A stretch of DNA of 64,000 nucleotides. Source: CAYREX01 sp964423505. GTDB lineage: Bacteria > Fermentibacterota > Fermentibacteria > Fermentibacterales > JCC-6. Positions 8,187-16,509 of the stretch are shown here, in pieces. Location: positions 7,585 through 71,584 of the forward strand of contig CAYREX010000015.1 in assembly GCA_964423505.1 (NCBI GenBank), given 5' to 3'. The notes below the pieces were generated by a model. It did not search any database. It saw only the letters and a program-made list of their open reading frames with translations, and had not been told where the DNA came from. Position 1 is the stretch's first letter; every line of letters starts with the position of its first letter. A program made the position numbers and the translations under genes.

Positions 8187-8502
8187 GATGCCCGGTGGGC
8201 CCGGCGACGGAGCAGTGAGCATACTCGCGCCCGTTGCATTTGTCCGCCCGCGCCGGGATGCCCCCCCGTCCGGGCACCTCCCCGGAGCGGCATATAGAGG
8301 CTGCGCTGGTGGACCTCTGATTTTGGAAACAAAGGGCTGCGGCAGCTCTGGCGCTGGCCGCAGCGATTCTGGCCCTGGCGTGCCTGCAGGGCCTGGAGGA
8401 TACCGAGGGTCCACAGCCCTCGGACCTGTCCCTTGAGCTTCTGGAGTGGAGGAGGATTCCGGCAGCGGCGAAAGTCATATCGTCCGTCTGCGGGTTGATC
8501 AT
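8164..8502 (-). pseudogene. Doubtful ORF, probably the 5' end of a broken gene
   Basis: A perfect GAAGGAGG site precedes ATG at 8502, and the first ~20 residues (MINPQTDDMTFAAAGILL) look coding. The rest is Arg/Ala/Ser-rich and looks like an arbitrary frame that runs over the end of purE. On the opposite strand, 8319-8527 contains a lipoprotein-signal-like stretch (ALALAAAILALACLQG) with no start codon. I read this as debris of rearranged genes. The strong ribosome site is the only solid signal. Confidence 0.3.
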
Positions 8503-8542
8503 GAGACCTCCTTCGTGGGTGTGGTGACCCGAAGGAATATGA

Positions 8543-8698
8543 TCAGCCCCTCCGCCAATCAGACGGTATCCGAGAGTACAGAAGCAATGATGCACAACCC
8601 TTCTGGACTTCCTCCTCGACCATCTGCCTCATGGCTTCAGTGTCGCACAGAAGCCTCTGGACATCTGCCTCGGATTGTGTCACTTTACCGTTGGCCAT
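8543..8698 (-). CDS. 51-residue protein of unknown function
   Basis: ATG at 8698 has an excellent upstream AAAGGAGG with 6-base spacing. The product is short, soluble and helix-rich (QSEADVQRLLCDTEAMRQMV) and ends SRIPSDWRRG. The next minus-strand start (8502) also has a strong ribosome site 40 bp downstream, so the two may once have been an operon. I do not recognise the family. The upstream 8699-8933 shows no gene. Confidence 0.45.
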   Translation of the reverse strand: MANGKVTQSEADVQRLLCDTEAMRQMVEEEVQKGCASLLLYSRIPSDWRRG

Positions 8699-8933
8699 CG
8701 TCTTCCTCCTTTGGGCTTGTGGATGTTGTCGTTGAAACAAAACCCAACCGAGGGGATGATGGCCACCTCCCAATCAGCCGCTATGAGTTCACAGAATAAA
8801 TAGGGACACAATCCAGCTCCGGCCTTTCTTTCACACCCGGCCATCTACTCTGTGCTTACTGGCTAGCCGAACGGGCTCAACACTATAGGTGCTCTAAAAG
8901 TATTAACTTGTAGCTAGCCGGTGATAAATCAGC

Positions 8934-9770
8934 CTACAACCGGGGTTTTCGAAAGAGGTATGCGTCCTGGGCTGCGTCAGTAGCTCCCATCTCTACGAAA
9001 CTGACGAGTTCAAGCTTGTTTCCTGACAGCCGTTCGAAAGAGCCCTGCGGGTGATATGCTCCACATATGTTGGATCCGCCGTATTTGTTCTCCCGAACGA
9101 CTATCTCACCTGTAAGGAAGCGTGATTGCTGTTCCTCGGTGAGACTGTCAATTCGAGGACGGCCGTGAGCAGTAAGGACAATGCTTCCACCGGGACGGGT
9201 CACCCTGGCTAATTCGCCAATCCAGAATTCCTGAGATGATACAGGCAGGTGGGTGAAGACGGATATTGCGTAGACTAAGCCGAAAGTTTCATCAGCGTAG
9301 TCCAGCGGAGACAGAGCTCCGTTGGTGGACACCTTGCAGAAGCCCAGGTTTCTACTGCACCATGCGACCAGCTTGGGATTGTAGTCGCATCCATGAACCT
9401 CGATGTCAGGGAAGGCTCGCCAGAAACGCAGGGTACGTCCGCAGCCACATCCGAAATCCAGAAGCGGTGTTACTCCCCCCCCCCCCCNNNNNNNNNNGAT
9501 AGTAATCCCATTATCATGGAGCAGAGTCAGCATCCAACCCATTCCCCTCATGCCGTTGTAGTGGAAATCCAATACCCTGAACAGGCCGCAGACCAGATAG
9601 ACCAGATATGGAGGAGGTGAGGGAAGCCCATCAGGCGCGCCCTCTCTGGCGAGCTTCCTGTTTTCCCGTACAAGGTCCCGGTCGAGAAGGTACTTGGTCC
9701 TGTCGATGTATGTCTTCAGCAGTACGCGCAGCCTCAACATGTCCATGAGGCGAACGAGTTGCTTTTTCAT
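8934..9770 (-). CDS. Class I SAM-dependent methyltransferase, interrupted by an assembly gap
   Basis: About 278 residues. ATG at 9770 is chosen because TTGGAG lies 5 bases upstream and the sequence before it is not protein-like. After a basic N-terminal region (KKQLVRLMDMLRLRVLLK) and a conserved PPPYLVYLVCGL segment comes motif I, LLDFGCGCGRTLRFW, then GCDYNP (acidic motif II), YAISVFTHLP and RVTRPGGSIVLTAHG: a Rossmann methyltransferase of the methyltransf_25/11 type often found in surface-glycan or natural-product clusters. Substrate unknown. Ten Ns after a 13-base C run fall just before motif I; the reading frame matches across them, but the true length there is uncertain. GC is lower than in the rest of the window. 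Confidence 0.8.
   Translation of the reverse strand: MKKQLVRLMDMLRLRVLLKTYIDRTKYLLDRDLVRENRKLAREGAPDGLPSPPPYLVYLVCGLFRVLDFHYNGMRGMGWMLTLLHDNGITIXXXXGGGGVTPLLDFGCGCGRTLRFWRAFPDIEVHGCDYNPKLVAWCSRNLGFCKVSTNGALSPLDYADETFGLVYAISVFTHLPVSSQEFWIGELARVTRPGGSIVLTAHGRPRIDSLTEEQQSRFLTGEIVVRENKYGGSNICGAYHPQGSFERLSGNKLELVSFVEMGATDAAQDAYLFRKPRL
9475..9497. other. Homopolymer C13 plus ten-N assembly gap
   Basis: Thirteen C bases (9475-9487) run into ten Ns (9488-9497). A fixed run of ten Ns usually marks scaffolding of two contigs, and the C-run may be sequencing or assembly error. The methyltransferase reads through in one frame, but residues around the gap should not be trusted. Confidence 0.95.
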
Positions 9771-10006
9771 CAAGCTCCAATCCTGCTTCAGGAATCGAGC
9801 TGGTATACCGCACTGTCGTTGCATCCATGCAAGCATACCTTCACAGAACAGAAGCCAGCAACCAGTAGTCCATTTGATAACTCCCAGCGAGATCTGAGGG
9901 CACGGGAGTTGAGTTGGGCTTAAGTTCGAAATGCATGCAGAATAGTGCACCGACAGCTATCCAGGGACACCCAGATCCGCGCACCTCATGCAGAGCCTCC
10001 CTTTCG

Positions 10007-10195
10007 TCATTGGTGCCTTTCCTTACCGCTTTCCTGGCTGGTTGAGATCACCTGAATCATGTGACTCAGGCGGTGGGACCTGCCATCGATGTTGACCGCG
10101 TGGAAGCCTGGAGCCGTCACATCGACCGACGGCATGACCGCCGACTCGTACCGGATGCCGCCGGGCCGCCTGGCCCATATTTCCCTCGGCGATAG
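10007..10195 (-). pseudogene. Possible C-terminal gene remnant of unknown function
   Basis: Between two stops, the minus strand encodes about 62 residues including GGIRYESAVMPSVDVTAPGF and HAVNIDGRSHRLSHMIQVI, ending in a TGA at 10009-10007. Composition and codon pattern look coding, but there is no start codon or ribosome site and I recognise no family. It may be the tail of a gene cut off by rearrangement. The rest of 9771-10395 shows no gene. Confidence 0.25.
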
Positions 10196-10395
10196 TCAAG
10201 GGTGAAGGGCATCCGCCGTGTGGTCTACGACGACTCCACGAAGCCTTCGGTACCATCGAGTGGGAGTAGCCCCTGGCGGGACTACATCCGTGCGGGTCGG
10301 CCGGATCGGAACCCCGCCGGGCTGAGCGGGATGTATAGTAGGACGTTCGACCGCATGATTACCGCCCCTCGGGGCTCCGGGAAAGGCTGCTCACC

Positions 10396-11961
10396 ATGAA
10401 GGCGATGCTCTCCCTGCTCCTGCTCACCGTTCTGGCTCTCCCCGTTCAGGCCTCGGACCTCCTGCTCGTGGAGCGGGACATCCGGGACCTGGAGGGGGAC
10501 ACGCTGCTGGACGACCTGGACGTTCTGCACATCTCCGTGGACTGGATGCTCGCGCTGGGTACCCCGGATCTGGCGGAGCGGGTCGACGTGTCGGTTATCC
10601 TCGAGGGTCCGGTGGACCTGGAGACCCTCCGGATGGCCTTCGTGCGGAACGAGGAGGGCGCCGCCGCCGCGGAGGCTCTCGGAGAGGTCCTCCTGCAGAG
10701 GGAGGACGTGGTACTCCTCAGGATCGCAGACGGGACCGTCCCGCCCGCCGCGGTGCCGGGCATTCACATGATCCGGCCCCTGCGGGTCCACGAGCCGAGG
10801 GCCCTGGAGCCCTTTCGTCCCGCCGGGATCGACAGCGACCCCGTCATCGCCGACCTGGTGGCTGCGGTGGATCAGGACACGGTTCTGGCGGTGATCCAGC
10901 ACCTGGAGGACTACGGCACCCGCCTCTGCGTCGCCCCCGAGTTCGACGAGGCGTGCGCCTGGGTCGAGACGCGGTTCGAGTCCTGGGGCCTGGAGGCGGA
11001 GATCCAGCCGTTCTCCTTCAACTACTACGGGACGACCTACGAGAGCGCCAACGTGATAGCCGAGCTGCCGGGCTCCGTGGAGCCGGACGCCATCGTGATA
11101 ATCTGCGGCCACCTCGATTCAATCAGCTGGGACAACCCCTACGTCACCGCCCCCGGGGCGGACGACAACGCCAGCGGCTGCGCCGCGGTCCTTGAGGGAG
11201 CCCGCCTCTTCAGCCAGATGGACTTCCACCACACGGTGCGCTTCATCTGCTTCGGCGCCGAGGAGCTGGGGCTCATCGGGAGCGACTACTACGCAACGCT
11301 CGCCGCCGCGGCGGGGGACTCCATCATCGCGGTTGTGAACCTGGACATGCTCCTCTACGCGCCGGACTCCCTGCGAACCCTCTGGGTCCCCTACAACACC
11401 GCCTCCACCTACCTGGCCTTCGACCTGCTGGACGCCGCCGGAACCTACGTCCCGGAGCTGGACGTGGAGGTGGAGTACGCGCCCGGGGCCACTTACAGCG
11501 ATCACGCCTCCTTCTGGCAGCAGGGCTACCCCGCGGTGCTGGGCATCGAGGTAGGTGTGGACCAGAACCCCCACTACCACAGCCCCACCGACCTGCTCGC
11601 CAACTACATGGAGTACTTCCCCTTCGGGACGGAGTGCGTCCGGACGGCCCTTGCGGTGGCCGCCGTCTACGCGCAGCCGGTGGGGACGGGGATCGGGGAG
11701 GGAGCCGCCGGGGGGATCCCGGCCCTGGAGGTCTCGCCGGTCCCGGCCTCGGGCAGCATGACGGTGCGCCTGCCCGGAGCCTCCACCGGAGGCTCGATCC
11801 GGGTCCTGGACCTGGCGGGTCGGGTCCGCCTGTCCGCTCGACTTGTCCCGGGAGGGGAGGAGGCGCTGCTGGACGTCTCCGGTCTTCCCTCCGGCACCTA
11901 CCTGGTGGAGGCGGTGGCCGGGAGCCGACGGGCCACCCGCGCGGCGGTCGTTCTCCGCTAG
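10396..11961 (+). CDS. Secreted M28-family zinc aminopeptidase with T9SS-type sorting domain
   Basis: 521 residues. Signal peptide 1-19 (ends PVQA), an N-terminal region of ~140 residues, then an M28 di-zinc peptidase domain at about 160-430. Metal and catalytic residues are all visible: His239 (CGHLDS), Asp256/257 (GADDNASG), Glu289-Glu290 (GAEELG), Asp317 (NLDM) and His395 (HYHSPTD). The C-terminal ~80 residues form a T9SS-type sorting domain (VLDLAGRV turn, final SGTYLVEA strand). Probably hydrolyses peptides outside the cell, fitting a proteolytic or scavenging lifestyle. First native-looking gene right of the IS91 zone. Confidence 0.92.
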   Translation: MKAMLSLLLLTVLALPVQASDLLLVERDIRDLEGDTLLDDLDVLHISVDWMLALGTPDLAERVDVSVILEGPVDLETLRMAFVRNEEGAAAAEALGEVLLQREDVVLLRIADGTVPPAAVPGIHMIRPLRVHEPRALEPFRPAGIDSDPVIADLVAAVDQDTVLAVIQHLEDYGTRLCVAPEFDEACAWVETRFESWGLEAEIQPFSFNYYGTTYESANVIAELPGSVEPDAIVIICGHLDSISWDNPYVTAPGADDNASGCAAVLEGARLFSQMDFHHTVRFICFGAEELGLIGSDYYATLAAAAGDSIIAVVNLDMLLYAPDSLRTLWVPYNTASTYLAFDLLDAAGTYVPELDVEVEYAPGATYSDHASFWQQGYPAVLGIEVGVDQNPHYHSPTDLLANYMEYFPFGTECVRTALAVAAVYAQPVGTGIGEGAAGGIPALEVSPVPASGSMTVRLPGASTGGSIRVLDLAGRVRLSARLVPGGEEALLDVSGLPSGTYLVEAVAGSRRATRAAVVLR

Positions 11962-12097
11962 CCCGGCTTTTCCCCCGCGACTCCGGACTCCTCCGGAGAA
12001 GCCTCCGGCAGGGTGGGCTCGTGCCGCCGTCCTGCTCTCCGGGAACATTTCCTATCAAATAGGTATACATTCACCGTCCCCAACGAAAGGAGAGCCC

Positions 12098-12475
12098 TTG
12101 AAGAGGACCCTGCTGACCGGGATGGTGCTCGCGACCATCGCCTTCGCCTTCACCGTAACGGACGCTGCGGAAACCGGCATCCGGGGGTGCGGCGACTGCG
12201 CACCGGTCGAAAGCGCGGACTGCGTCTGCGACGAGGACTGCGGGTGCGAAGAGGCCTGCGACTGCGGCGAGGCCTGCGAGTGCGAGACCGCCTGCGACTG
12301 CGACGAGGCCTGCACCTGCGACTGCGGGTGTGCGGAGGCCGAGGCCTGCGCCTGCGGCGAGGACTGCGAGTGCGACTGCGGGTGCGGCGGTAGCCCCGAA
12401 CCGGCCCGCGAAGGGTGTGACGGGACCGCCCCGGAGGCCGGGCGCGGCTGCGGCTCGGGGGGTTGCGGCGACTGA
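12098..12475 (+). CDS. Exported cysteine-rich metallothionein-like protein
   Basis: 125 residues, from a TTG start at 12098 (GAAAGGAG five bases upstream; no ATG fits). Residues 1 to about 23 form a signal peptide ending in DAA. The mature part has 25 cysteines among about 100 residues, arranged as repeating C-x-C and C-x-x-x-C pairs (ACDCGEACECETACDCDEAC, then DCECDCGCGG), interleaved almost only with Asp, Glu, Gly and Ala. Such spacing is typical of metal-thiolate cluster proteins such as metallothioneins, but an exported, acidic version is unusual, and I know no named family that matches. Metal buffering, or a redox or disulfide-rich surface peptide, are both possible. A perfect hairpin follows at 12500. 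Confidence 0.75.
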   Translation: MKRTLLTGMVLATIAFAFTVTDAAETGIRGCGDCAPVESADCVCDEDCGCEEACDCGEACECETACDCDEACTCDCGCAEAEACACGEDCECDCGCGGSPEPAREGCDGTAPEAGRGCGSGGCGD

Positions 12476-12499
12476 TCCGGTACGCGCCCCGGAATGAGA

Positions 12500-12525
12500 G
12501 CGGGACCGGCTCGAGCCGGTCCCGC
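12500..12525 (+). terminator. Perfect 12-bp hairpin after the cysteine-rich gene
   Basis: GCGGGACCGGCT pairs perfectly with its complement around a two-base centre, 24 bp past the stop codon of the cysteine-rich gene. No T-run follows, so if it terminates transcription it is not a classical U-tract terminator. Confidence 0.55.
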
Positions 12526-12545
12526 CATCGCATCCCCGGGTTCGG

Positions 12546-12750
12546 GGATACCCCAGGTCGCTGAGCGCGGGAGCCACGCCCATCTCCGACCGGACGGCTT
12601 CGTACCGCGGGGGTGCGGCCCAGTAGACCTCCACGCGGTCCAGCATGGCGGAGTCCAATGGAAGAGGCTCGCGTTCCCCCGGATCTAGGTCCAGACGTTA
12701 CACCATCAGCGCGTCGTCGGCGGGGATCCGTACCACCTTTCGGGGGGGCC
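12546..12750 (-). pseudogene. Gene remnant with in-frame stop, function unknown
   Basis: One minus-strand frame reads RKVVRIPADDALMV, then TAA, then in the same frame RLDLDPGEREPLPLDSAMLD and RVEVYWAAPPRYEAVRSEMG before dissolving into the antisense of the cysteine-rich gene. Both halves look like real protein, so a single nonsense mutation in a decayed gene is the simplest reading. It sits beside a partial IS91-like end. No start site is visible. Confidence 0.25.
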
Positions 12751-12759
12751 TTCCGGAGG

Positions 12760-12850
12760 GCGATCATAGGGGAGCCCATCTGCGATGTCGCTCGGGAGAT
12801 TCGTTGACCCGCTGCGGGATGCCGGATATGCTACGAGCCAGCGCCGGCTC
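12760..12850 (+). mobile_element. Partial, diverged IS91-like 3' end, copy 4
   Basis: Contains GATGTCGCTCGGGAGATTCGT, TGACCCGCTGCGGGATGCC and GGATATGCTACGA, which align with the middle of the ends at 3073-3264 and 14-225. No transposase remains and both flanks have diverged. As at the other copies, an exported-protein gene (ChaN-like) begins shortly downstream, at 12932. Confidence 0.55.
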
Positions 12851-12931
12851 CAGAGGGAACGGAGTCCGGCTTCCCATGGGCCGCTGTACGGGATGCGGCC
12901 TCCGGCGCGCACCATTTCATCCGGAGATCGA

Positions 12932-13738
12932 ATGACGGCTGCCGTTCTTGCATGGATTGCTCTCTGCACCGGGTTCACGGAGCAGGCACTGGCAGCGGTG
13001 ACGGTTCCGCCGGGCACCATCGTGTCCGGCAGCGACACCGTGACCGTCGACCGGATGCTCTCCGTACTCTCCGAGGCCGACGTGGTGTTCATCGGGGAGA
13101 AGCACGACGACCCGCTGGCCCACGCCTGGGAGCTCCACATCTGGAGCAGGATGGCCTCGCCGGAGAGGGCGCTTGCGCTGGAGATGTTCGAGACCGACGT
13201 CCAGGAGCTGCTTGACGGATACCTGGAGGGAGAGGTGACCGGCGAGGAGTTCCTCGCCGGCAGCAGGCCCTGGGGCAACTACCTCTGGGACTACGCGCTT
13301 CTGGTGGAGCTGGCCAGGTTCCGTGGTTACCGCGTGATAGCGGCCAACGTGCCGAGGCACTACGCCTCCGATGTGGCCAGGGGGGGATGGGAGGCCCTGG
13401 CGGGCCAGGAGTTCTTCGGGGAGCTGGACGTGGATTCGTCCAGCGCGCTCTACCGCGATCTCTTCCTGGAGACAATGGGGCTCGTTGGGGAGCGGATGCA
13501 CGAGATGCCCATGGACCCCATGGACATGTACAGGGCCCAGCTGCTCAAGGACGAAGTGATGACGGAGTCCGTGGCCGGGGAGCGTTGCGTCTTCATATGC
13601 GGCAGCTTTCACAGCGACTACCGCTCGGGAATACCGGACCAGCTTCCGGAGGAGACAATCTTCATGACGGTGAAGGTCCTGGCCGAAGGGGAGGAGTACT
13701 CCCCGGAGCTGGCGGACTTCGTCGTCATCCCACCCTGA
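12932..13738 (+). CDS. ChaN-like (DUF399) putative haem-binding protein
   Basis: 268 residues from ATG 12932 (CGGAGATCGA upstream), with a signal peptide of about 22 residues ending QALAA. The ChaN/Tiki-superfamily core is visible: VVFIGEKHDDPLAHA, RALALEMFETDVQELLDGYL, RGYRVIAANVPR and, near the end, CVFICGSFHSDY. ChaN proteins bind haem and are associated with iron uptake, although the fold resembles metal-dependent proteases. No lipobox, so periplasmic. Downstream 13739-13880 holds nothing clear. Confidence 0.8.
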   Translation: MTAAVLAWIALCTGFTEQALAAVTVPPGTIVSGSDTVTVDRMLSVLSEADVVFIGEKHDDPLAHAWELHIWSRMASPERALALEMFETDVQELLDGYLEGEVTGEEFLAGSRPWGNYLWDYALLVELARFRGYRVIAANVPRHYASDVARGGWEALAGQEFFGELDVDSSSALYRDLFLETMGLVGERMHEMPMDPMDMYRAQLLKDEVMTESVAGERCVFICGSFHSDYRSGIPDQLPEETIFMTVKVLAEGEEYSPELADFVVIPP

Positions 13739-13880
13739 CCGTAGCATCCCCCGCGCATGGTCCACCAGCAGCAGTCTGCCTATCAGGCATCCTTGCGGGG
13801 TCCGCCCGTAGGGGGCGACTGCCCGCGGGTGGAGTTGCCGCCCTTTCGAGCCACCCTGTCTGTCCTGAAGTGACCGTCGG

Positions 13881-14663
13881 TCAGAACGACGCCTTCAGGG
13901 CACCCCAGGTGGACTCGGACAGCGCTGTGCCGATCAGCTCCAGCTCGGCTATCCAGTAGCCTCCCGCCCCGTCCGAGTACGACCAGAAGACGGTTCCTCT
14001 CGACTCGGAGTATGCCAGCCCCAGGGACTGGTCGGTCTGGAGGGGCATGTCGGCGATGCCCTCGAGCGAGGGGCCTCCGGCTCCCATCCTGTAGACCCAG
14101 AGCCGCCCGTCCCAGTAGCAGGTCACGCCGACCATCGCGTCTCCGGCGTCCTCCCAGGCGCAGAGGCCGCTGGCGTAGACGCCGGAGGGCATCCCGGGGA
14201 GGTCGCACGTCTGGTGTTGAGTCAGGCTGGTGTCCATGGCGCAGACGCCGGGAGGGGAGACCCTGCACTGCCAGAGCATTCCGACTGCCGCGTCCATGCC
14301 CCTGCCGCCGTCTTCCAGCGGGTTCTGCCTGGATGACCAGGAGAGGCCCCCGTTCAGGTAGACCAGCGGGTCGGACATGTCGTTCGCATAGAGCCTGTCG
14401 CCCAGCCGGCTTACACCGAAGGGCTGGCCGTTCCCGGGCGCCAGCGAGAGGGAGAGACGGAAGCTCCCGTCTTCTGCGTCCACGACGTAGACCCGCAGGT
14501 CGGAGGGGGAGACGAGCAACAGCCCGTCCGGCTCGAGGAAGTCCAGCCCCCTGACCGACTCCGCGCAGGTCAGCTGGAACCGGTTAACTACCTCTAGCTC
14601 GAGAGCGTTCGAGCCGGTGACTAAGAGAGCCATCAACGAAAGGGTCAAGCTCCTGGAGGACAT
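13881..14663 (-). CDS. Exported propeller-like protein of unknown function
   Basis: 260 residues. ATG at 14663 starts a signal peptide (SLTLSLMALLVTGSNA) and has GGAG upstream; in-frame codons further upstream lack one. The mature protein has short strand-rich repeats (GLDFLEPDGLLLVSPSDLRV, LWVYRMG, TVFWSYSDG), suggesting a beta-propeller or TolB-like fold that tracks a value along steps. No sorting domain. Divergently transcribed from the FG-GAP protein at 14832, sharing a 168-bp promoter region. Confidence 0.65.
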   Translation of the reverse strand: MSSRSLTLSLMALLVTGSNALELEVVNRFQLTCAESVRGLDFLEPDGLLLVSPSDLRVYVVDAEDGSFRLSLSLAPGNGQPFGVSRLGDRLYANDMSDPLVYLNGGLSWSSRQNPLEDGGRGMDAAVGMLWQCRVSPPGVCAMDTSLTQHQTCDLPGMPSGVYASGLCAWEDAGDAMVGVTCYWDGRLWVYRMGAGGPSLEGIADMPLQTDQSLGLAYSESRGTVFWSYSDGAGGYWIAELELIGTALSESTWGALKASF

Positions 14664-14831
14664 GCGTGTCACTCCTCTCCTGAAGATGATTGTGACCGGA
14701 CGCACCGCGGTCAACTCCGGCGGAGGCCGTCCATCGAGGCTCCCTGGAGCCCTCGCAGAGCATCGGCTCATTGACCGGCGACACTCTCCGGTTTATCAAG
14801 GCCACATAACCAAGGACGAGCGGAGGCAGGC

Positions 14832-16442
14832 ATGGGACGGACGCTGCTCTTGCTGTTCCCGGTGATGGTGCTCTACTCCATCTCCGCCGCCGACTACCCG
14901 GAGATACGGTGGTGGTGCGACCTGGATGCGCCGTCGTTCGGCTCGGCGGCCATCGACGACATCGACGGGGACGGCCGGCCGGAGGTGGTCTTCGGCTGCT
15001 ACTTCGGCGACGAGCGGATATACGCCCTCAACGGCGAGGACGGCAGCGAGCTGTGGAGCTTCGACACCGGCGGCTGCAACGACGCCTCTCCGGTCATCTA
15101 CGACGTGGACCTGGACGGTGACCCGGAGGTTATCATGCCGGCGTCGTCGCCCTACAGGGTCTACTGTCTCAGCGGGGACTCCGGCCACGTGGAGTGGTCG
15201 ACCTCCACCGGCTACCCCAACTGCATAGACTCCCCGCCGGCGGTGGCCGACCTGGACGGCGACGACCGGCCTGAGGTGGTGCTGGGGACCTTCTACGGGT
15301 GGGTCTTCTGCCTGAACGGCGAGGACGGGGGGATTTTCTGGAGCTGCAGCCTGGGCACCGACAGCTACATACAGTCCGCGCCCTGCATCCTGGACGTGGA
15401 GGGTGACGGCGACCTGGACGTGGTTGTGGCCCAGTACCTGGGCGACAACAGGATATACGCCCTGGAGGGGTACGACGGCTCCATACTCTGGCACAACGAC
15501 GAGCCGACCCAGAAGATGTACCACGGCGGCTCATTCGCAGACGTCGACGGGGACGGCAGGCCGGAGATAGCCATAGGCTGCTGGGACGGCAGGGTCTTCC
15601 TGCTGAACGCCGAGGACGGCAGCACCGAGTGGACCTACCAGACGCCGGCCTACATCGGTGCCCCAACGTCCATCGCCGACCTGGACGGAGACGGAGGACT
15701 GGAGACCGTCTACTCCTCCGGCAGCAACATCGGCGTGCTGGACGAGCAGGGCTCCTACCTCTGGGGTTATCCTCTCGGCGGAGGCTGCTTCAGGGGCGCG
15801 GCCCTGGCAAACATAGACGGGGACACCGTGGTCGACGTGATATTCGGGGACGACAGCGGGGTGCTCACCGCCCTCACCGGGACCGCCCCGGACCCGATAT
15901 GGACCATAGACCTGGAGGCGCACTACGGAAGCACCTTCCAGATAGATCACGCTCCCACCGTCGCCGACCTGGACGGCGACGGGAAGCTGGACGTCTTCGT
16001 GGTGGGCGGCTACGGGACATCGTCGCCTCCGCCCCCGAGCCACGGCAGGGCGTACATGCTCTCCGCCGGCGAGGGGACCGGGCCGGGGTGGCCCATGTTC
16101 CGGCATGATCGCCTGCACTCCGCGTACTTCGACAGGGACGGCACGGGAGGTCCGGGAGGTGCTGCCCCAGGACCCGCCGAGCCGGTCTGCTTTCCCAACC
16201 CCTCGACCGCGGCGGTGACCCTGCGCATGGAGGTGCCCGAAGCCCGGGTGCCCGTGCTGCTGGAGGTCCTGGACCTCTCCGGCAGGACGGTGCGTCTGCT
16301 GGAAGGGGAGGCCGGCGGGGGTACCGCGGAGGTCACCTGGGACGGAAGAGACGGAGGGGGCTCGCCGGTGCCCCCGGGATGCTACCTCTACAGGATGGAA
16401 TGCGGCGGGAGCGTCTCCGTCGGGAGGCTGCTGCGGATATAG
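14832..16442 (+). CDS. Secreted FG-GAP/PQQ-like propeller with T9SS-type sorting domain
   Basis: 536 residues. Signal peptide ends SISA. Residues ~25-430 hold repeated D-x-D-G-D-G-x-x-E-V-V calcium loops (DIDGDGRPEVVFG, DLDGDDRPEVVLG, DVDGDGRPEIAIG) alternating with IYALNGEDGSELW-type strands, the FG-GAP/PQQ-like eight-blade pattern. The C-terminal ~90 residues are a FlgD-Ig-like T9SS sorting domain (FPNPS, LDLSGRTV, PPGCYLYRM). Extracellular; calcium binding is likely from the loops. An adhesion or polysaccharide role is typical but unproven. Confidence 0.88.
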   Translation: MGRTLLLLFPVMVLYSISAADYPEIRWWCDLDAPSFGSAAIDDIDGDGRPEVVFGCYFGDERIYALNGEDGSELWSFDTGGCNDASPVIYDVDLDGDPEVIMPASSPYRVYCLSGDSGHVEWSTSTGYPNCIDSPPAVADLDGDDRPEVVLGTFYGWVFCLNGEDGGIFWSCSLGTDSYIQSAPCILDVEGDGDLDVVVAQYLGDNRIYALEGYDGSILWHNDEPTQKMYHGGSFADVDGDGRPEIAIGCWDGRVFLLNAEDGSTEWTYQTPAYIGAPTSIADLDGDGGLETVYSSGSNIGVLDEQGSYLWGYPLGGGCFRGAALANIDGDTVVDVIFGDDSGVLTALTGTAPDPIWTIDLEAHYGSTFQIDHAPTVADLDGDGKLDVFVVGGYGTSSPPPPSHGRAYMLSAGEGTGPGWPMFRHDRLHSAYFDRDGTGGPGGAAPGPAEPVCFPNPSTAAVTLRMEVPEARVPVLLEVLDLSGRTVRLLEGEAGGGTAEVTWDGRDGGGSPVPPGCYLYRMECGGSVSVGRLLRI

Positions 16443-16509
16443 GGAGCCTCGTCCAGGCCGAGCTTGCCTCGGCGCCCTCCCGGTGTACATTACGACAGGG
16501 AGGGATACC

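Noticed and set aside
8319..8527. Plus-strand lipoprotein-like frame with LALAC lipobox
   Set aside because: No start codon between the upstream TGA and the signal-like stretch. A minus-strand frame with a strong ribosome site overlaps it, so it cannot be called a gene.
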